Positions 62,844-64,000 of a stretch of DNA of 64,000 nt are shown here, piece by piece. A model generated the notes under the pieces. That model had not been told where the DNA came from and searched no databases. It saw only the letters and a program-made list of their open reading frames with translations. This DNA comes from Mansonella perstans (Eukaryota; Nematoda; Chromadorea; Rhabditida; Onchocercidae). The translations under genes and the position numbers were made by a program. Position 1 is the stretch's first letter. Each line of letters begins with the position of its first letter. The stretch is from positions 62,001 through 126,000 of the forward strand of contig JBAMDO010000025.1 in the NCBI GenBank assembly GCA_037074765.1, in the 5' to 3' direction.

Positions 62844-63072
62844 CGAGACTTATTACACCTTGATTCACTCTCAGAGACTTATTACCTTGATTCACTCTCA
62901 GAGACTTATTACCTTGATTCACTCTCAGAGACTTATTACCTTGATTCACTCTCAGAGACTTATTACCTTGATTCACTCTCAGAGACTTATTACCTTGATT
63001 CACTCTCAGAGACTTATTACCTTGATTCACTCTCAGAGACTTATTACCTTGATTCACTCCCCGAGACTTATT
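62844..63072. repeat. 27-bp minisatellite, about eight copies
   Basis: The unit GAGACTTATTACCTTGATTC plus ACTCTCA repeats at 62874, 62901, 62928, 62955, 62982, 63009 and 63036. The first unit at 62844 is 30 bases long and a variant sits at the right edge (63063). Internal copies are practically identical. Since 27 is divisible by three, the array is open on both strands (LIHSQRLIT on plus, NKSLRVNQG on minus), but I see no sign that it is translated. Confidence 0.95.
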
Positions 63073-64000
63073 CATGACAGAAATCATCTGTTATAAATGA
63101 GGAATTGAATGGAAATTGAAGGCATTGGCTCGATTAACGGCGCTGATACGAACTAAATGTGTTTCCCATCATTATCATAGTGTTATTTGCAGGAAAGCAG
63201 TAAGAAGTAACGTTGATGAGCATTTCGGAATCTTCCATTCACTCTTTTTATTTGCCCAACAGCTGATGCTTAAAATTTCATATCCTTGATAAGCATCAAA
63301 TTTTAGAAATATTCAGTAAATTTTAAATTTATGAGATTTGATCGAAGGAAGTCTCAATAAAGAAAGCTCTTTCAACAGTTGATACTTGTAATCTTTTTGG
63401 TTATTTTTAAATGTTTCGTTAGATGTTGTTTGAAACGAAGTAATGGCGTTTAATGTTTAAATTTAAGTGTTTAAGCAATATCAATGTTGCAGATATAAAA
63501 ATATTTAGTGATAAAAGAAAAAGCAAAAAACAATAAATATCACTATGATCGATCCATTTACTTGGCTAATCTAAACATTGTAATGGACCGAAATCTTCAC
63601 TAACCAATTCATGCTTACTGTTCTAAGTCTCATTTCCGTTTACAAAATGCCAAACTTACCACGGCACCAATATTTTCCTTTATTTATTACTTGCATTTTT
63701 TATTAGTAAGGGTATTTAATAGATAAATTTTGGAATTGACATAGATAATAAATGAGCATTTTGAATAATAGATAACCATTTATCGCTTATCCGCACTTTT
63801 TTAAAATTTCCATTGCAATGGAAACAATTAGTGTAGTTTTGTAGGGACTGTTGTAAACCTGCTGCATTTACAGTAATCCTTTGTCGCAAAAAGCAACTTC
63901 TATCAACTGTATTTTATAACAAAATGATGCTATCGTTAATTGAAAAAATTTTTGAGACATTATAACATCTTTCTTCTGAGCTTTCTTCGCTTCGAATGTA
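63073..64000. other. Right end of the window without a supported gene
   Basis: AT-rich sequence with frequent stops. The last 60 bases could contain the edge of an exon of a gene beyond the window on either strand, but this cannot be judged. Confidence 0.4.

Noticed and set aside
62782..63096. Proteins encoded by the 27-bp repeat on either strand
   Set aside because: The openness follows from a stop-free unit whose length is a multiple of three; no start context, splice sites or composition support a gene.
1..64000. CRISPR arrays, bacterial operons or Wolbachia-derived genes
   Set aside because: No array-like spaced repeats, ribosome-binding sites or bacterial protein motifs were seen.

Overview
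This window looks like nuclear DNA from a parasitic nematode, most likely a filarial or other spirurid worm. It is AT-rich and carries small exons split by short AT-rich introns. Several start codons lie a few bases after a TTTTTAG-type acceptor, as expected for spliced-leader trans-splicing. The protein-coding genes have clear nematode orthologues (CED-5, S1P lyase, KIN-2). A decayed block of nematode mitochondrial DNA lies in the middle.

Layout from left to right. (1) 29-1747 (+) holds exons of an unrecognised acidic protein cut by the left edge, followed by an 84-bp tandem duplication at 2320-2470. (2) 7793-4147 (-) is a CCDC6-like coiled-coil protein; all 14 exons join in phase to 520 aa. 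(3) 11947-13947 (+) is the C-terminal half of a ZP-domain membrane protein whose N-terminal exons I could not fix. (4) 15472-16859 (+) is a clarin-like four-TM protein of 226 aa. (5) 18606-30338 (+) is a large DOCK180/CED-5 Rac-GEF gene ending in a proline-rich SH3 ligand. (6) 35289-31490 (-) is a secreted C-type-lectin-domain protein with a very long disordered tail (688 aa). (7) 37573-41282 (+) is sphingosine-1-phosphate lyase (557 aa). (8) 41750-45690 is a nuclear mitochondrial insertion (NUMT) with remnants of nad4, cox1, cob and cox3 on the minus strand. (9) 47397-53365 (+) is an ANKFN1/Wide-awake homologue (ankyrin, FN3, RA-like end). (10) 59038-54285 (-) is the PKA regulatory subunit KIN-2, with a second possible first exon that would replace the docking domain by a myristoylation-type N-terminus. 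(11) 59039-64000 has no gene I can support and is rich in micro- and minisatellites.

There is no operon or gene-cluster logic: these look like independent genes. CED-5 acts in corpse engulfment and migration, S1P lyase ends sphingolipid breakdown, KIN-2 gates cAMP signalling and Wide-awake-type proteins tune neuronal excitability. Exon borders were chosen by hand from GT-AG (or GC-AG) signals, phase and family alignment from memory. No search was run. The points most worth a second look are the alternative KIN-2 N-terminus, two GC-AG introns, the lectin with a giant tail, and the NUMT.
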